Shown here: piece after piece, positions 5,795 to 5,881 of the stretch
Layout of the letters: each line of letters starts with the position of its first letter
Numbering within the stretch: position 1 is the stretch's first letter
Source: an uncultured Prevotella sp.
GTDB lineage: Bacteria > Bacteroidota > Bacteroidia > Bacteroidales > Bacteroidaceae
Direction: 5' to 3'
DNA length: 5,881 nt
NCBI GenBank assembly: GCA_900770025.1
Contig: CAAGIW010000003.1
Coordinates: 1-5,881 of the forward strand
Position numbers and translations under genes: made by a program
Notes under the pieces: generated by a model
Told to the model about the DNA's origin: nothing
The model's input: only the letters and a program-made list of their open reading frames with translations
The model's database searches: none

Positions 5795-5881
5795 GTTATG
5801 ATGATAACTGCTTATATTTTCGAACAGATGTCTTTACGTTTTGAGGGAGCAATGGGGTTCCATTGTAACCGATAAACGGAA

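Noticed and set aside
5796..5881. C-terminal end of a minus-strand gene entering from the right edge
   Set aside because: Two reverse frames are open from the edge, one stopping at 5796 (tail RKYKQLSS) and one at 5812 (tail DICSKI). Both are under 30 residues and neither is recognisable, so no CDS is called, though the hairpin at 5755-5794 makes one plausible.

Overview
The window looks like chromosomal DNA of a Bacteroidales bacterium (Prevotella/Bacteroides type). A near-perfect Bacteroidetes housekeeping promoter (TTTG, 19-bp spacer, TAATTTTG) sits in front of a glycerate kinase gene. Most starts lack a Shine-Dalgarno and have A-rich leaders. The two left-hand proteins read like Bacteroidales homologues. 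The genus is inferred, not proven.

Layout, left to right. A short open C-terminus of a plus-strand gene ends at 98. It converges on a minus-strand glycerate kinase gene (171-1301), and a perfect 13-bp inverted repeat (101-113/157-169) fills the gap between the two stop codons. A divergent control region of about 260 bp (1302-1564) holds the kinase promoter and a weaker candidate promoter for the next gene. That gene, at 1565-2527, encodes an exported DUF362 protein. After a 78-bp gap with an 18-bp palindrome comes a two-gene type II restriction-modification operon: a C5-cytosine DNA methyltransferase (2606-4480) and, 10 bp later, an MvaI/BcnI-type restriction endonuclease (4491-5669). A stem-loop at 5689-5718 probably ends this operon. 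A second inverted repeat at 5755-5794 fits a minus-strand gene arriving from the right. No complete gene lies between 5670 and 5881.

How the genes work together: the methyltransferase should protect the host's target sites and the endonuclease should cut unmodified foreign DNA. With the methyltransferase first and the endonuclease close behind, protection is made before cutting. Glycerate kinase is a central-carbon enzyme and the DUF362 protein has no known role; neither is obviously linked to restriction. The restriction-modification pair is visibly richer in A+T than its left neighbours (hand counts of GC: 39/60 at 841-900 and at 2281-2340, against 25/60 at 3301-3360 and 22/60 at 5401-5460), which suggests it was acquired by transfer.

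The points most worth following are the domain architecture of the pair (an endonuclease with a roughly 170-residue N-terminal extension and a methyltransferase with a roughly 190-residue insertion), the pairing of a C5 methyltransferase with an MvaI-type nuclease, and the palindrome just upstream of the operon.
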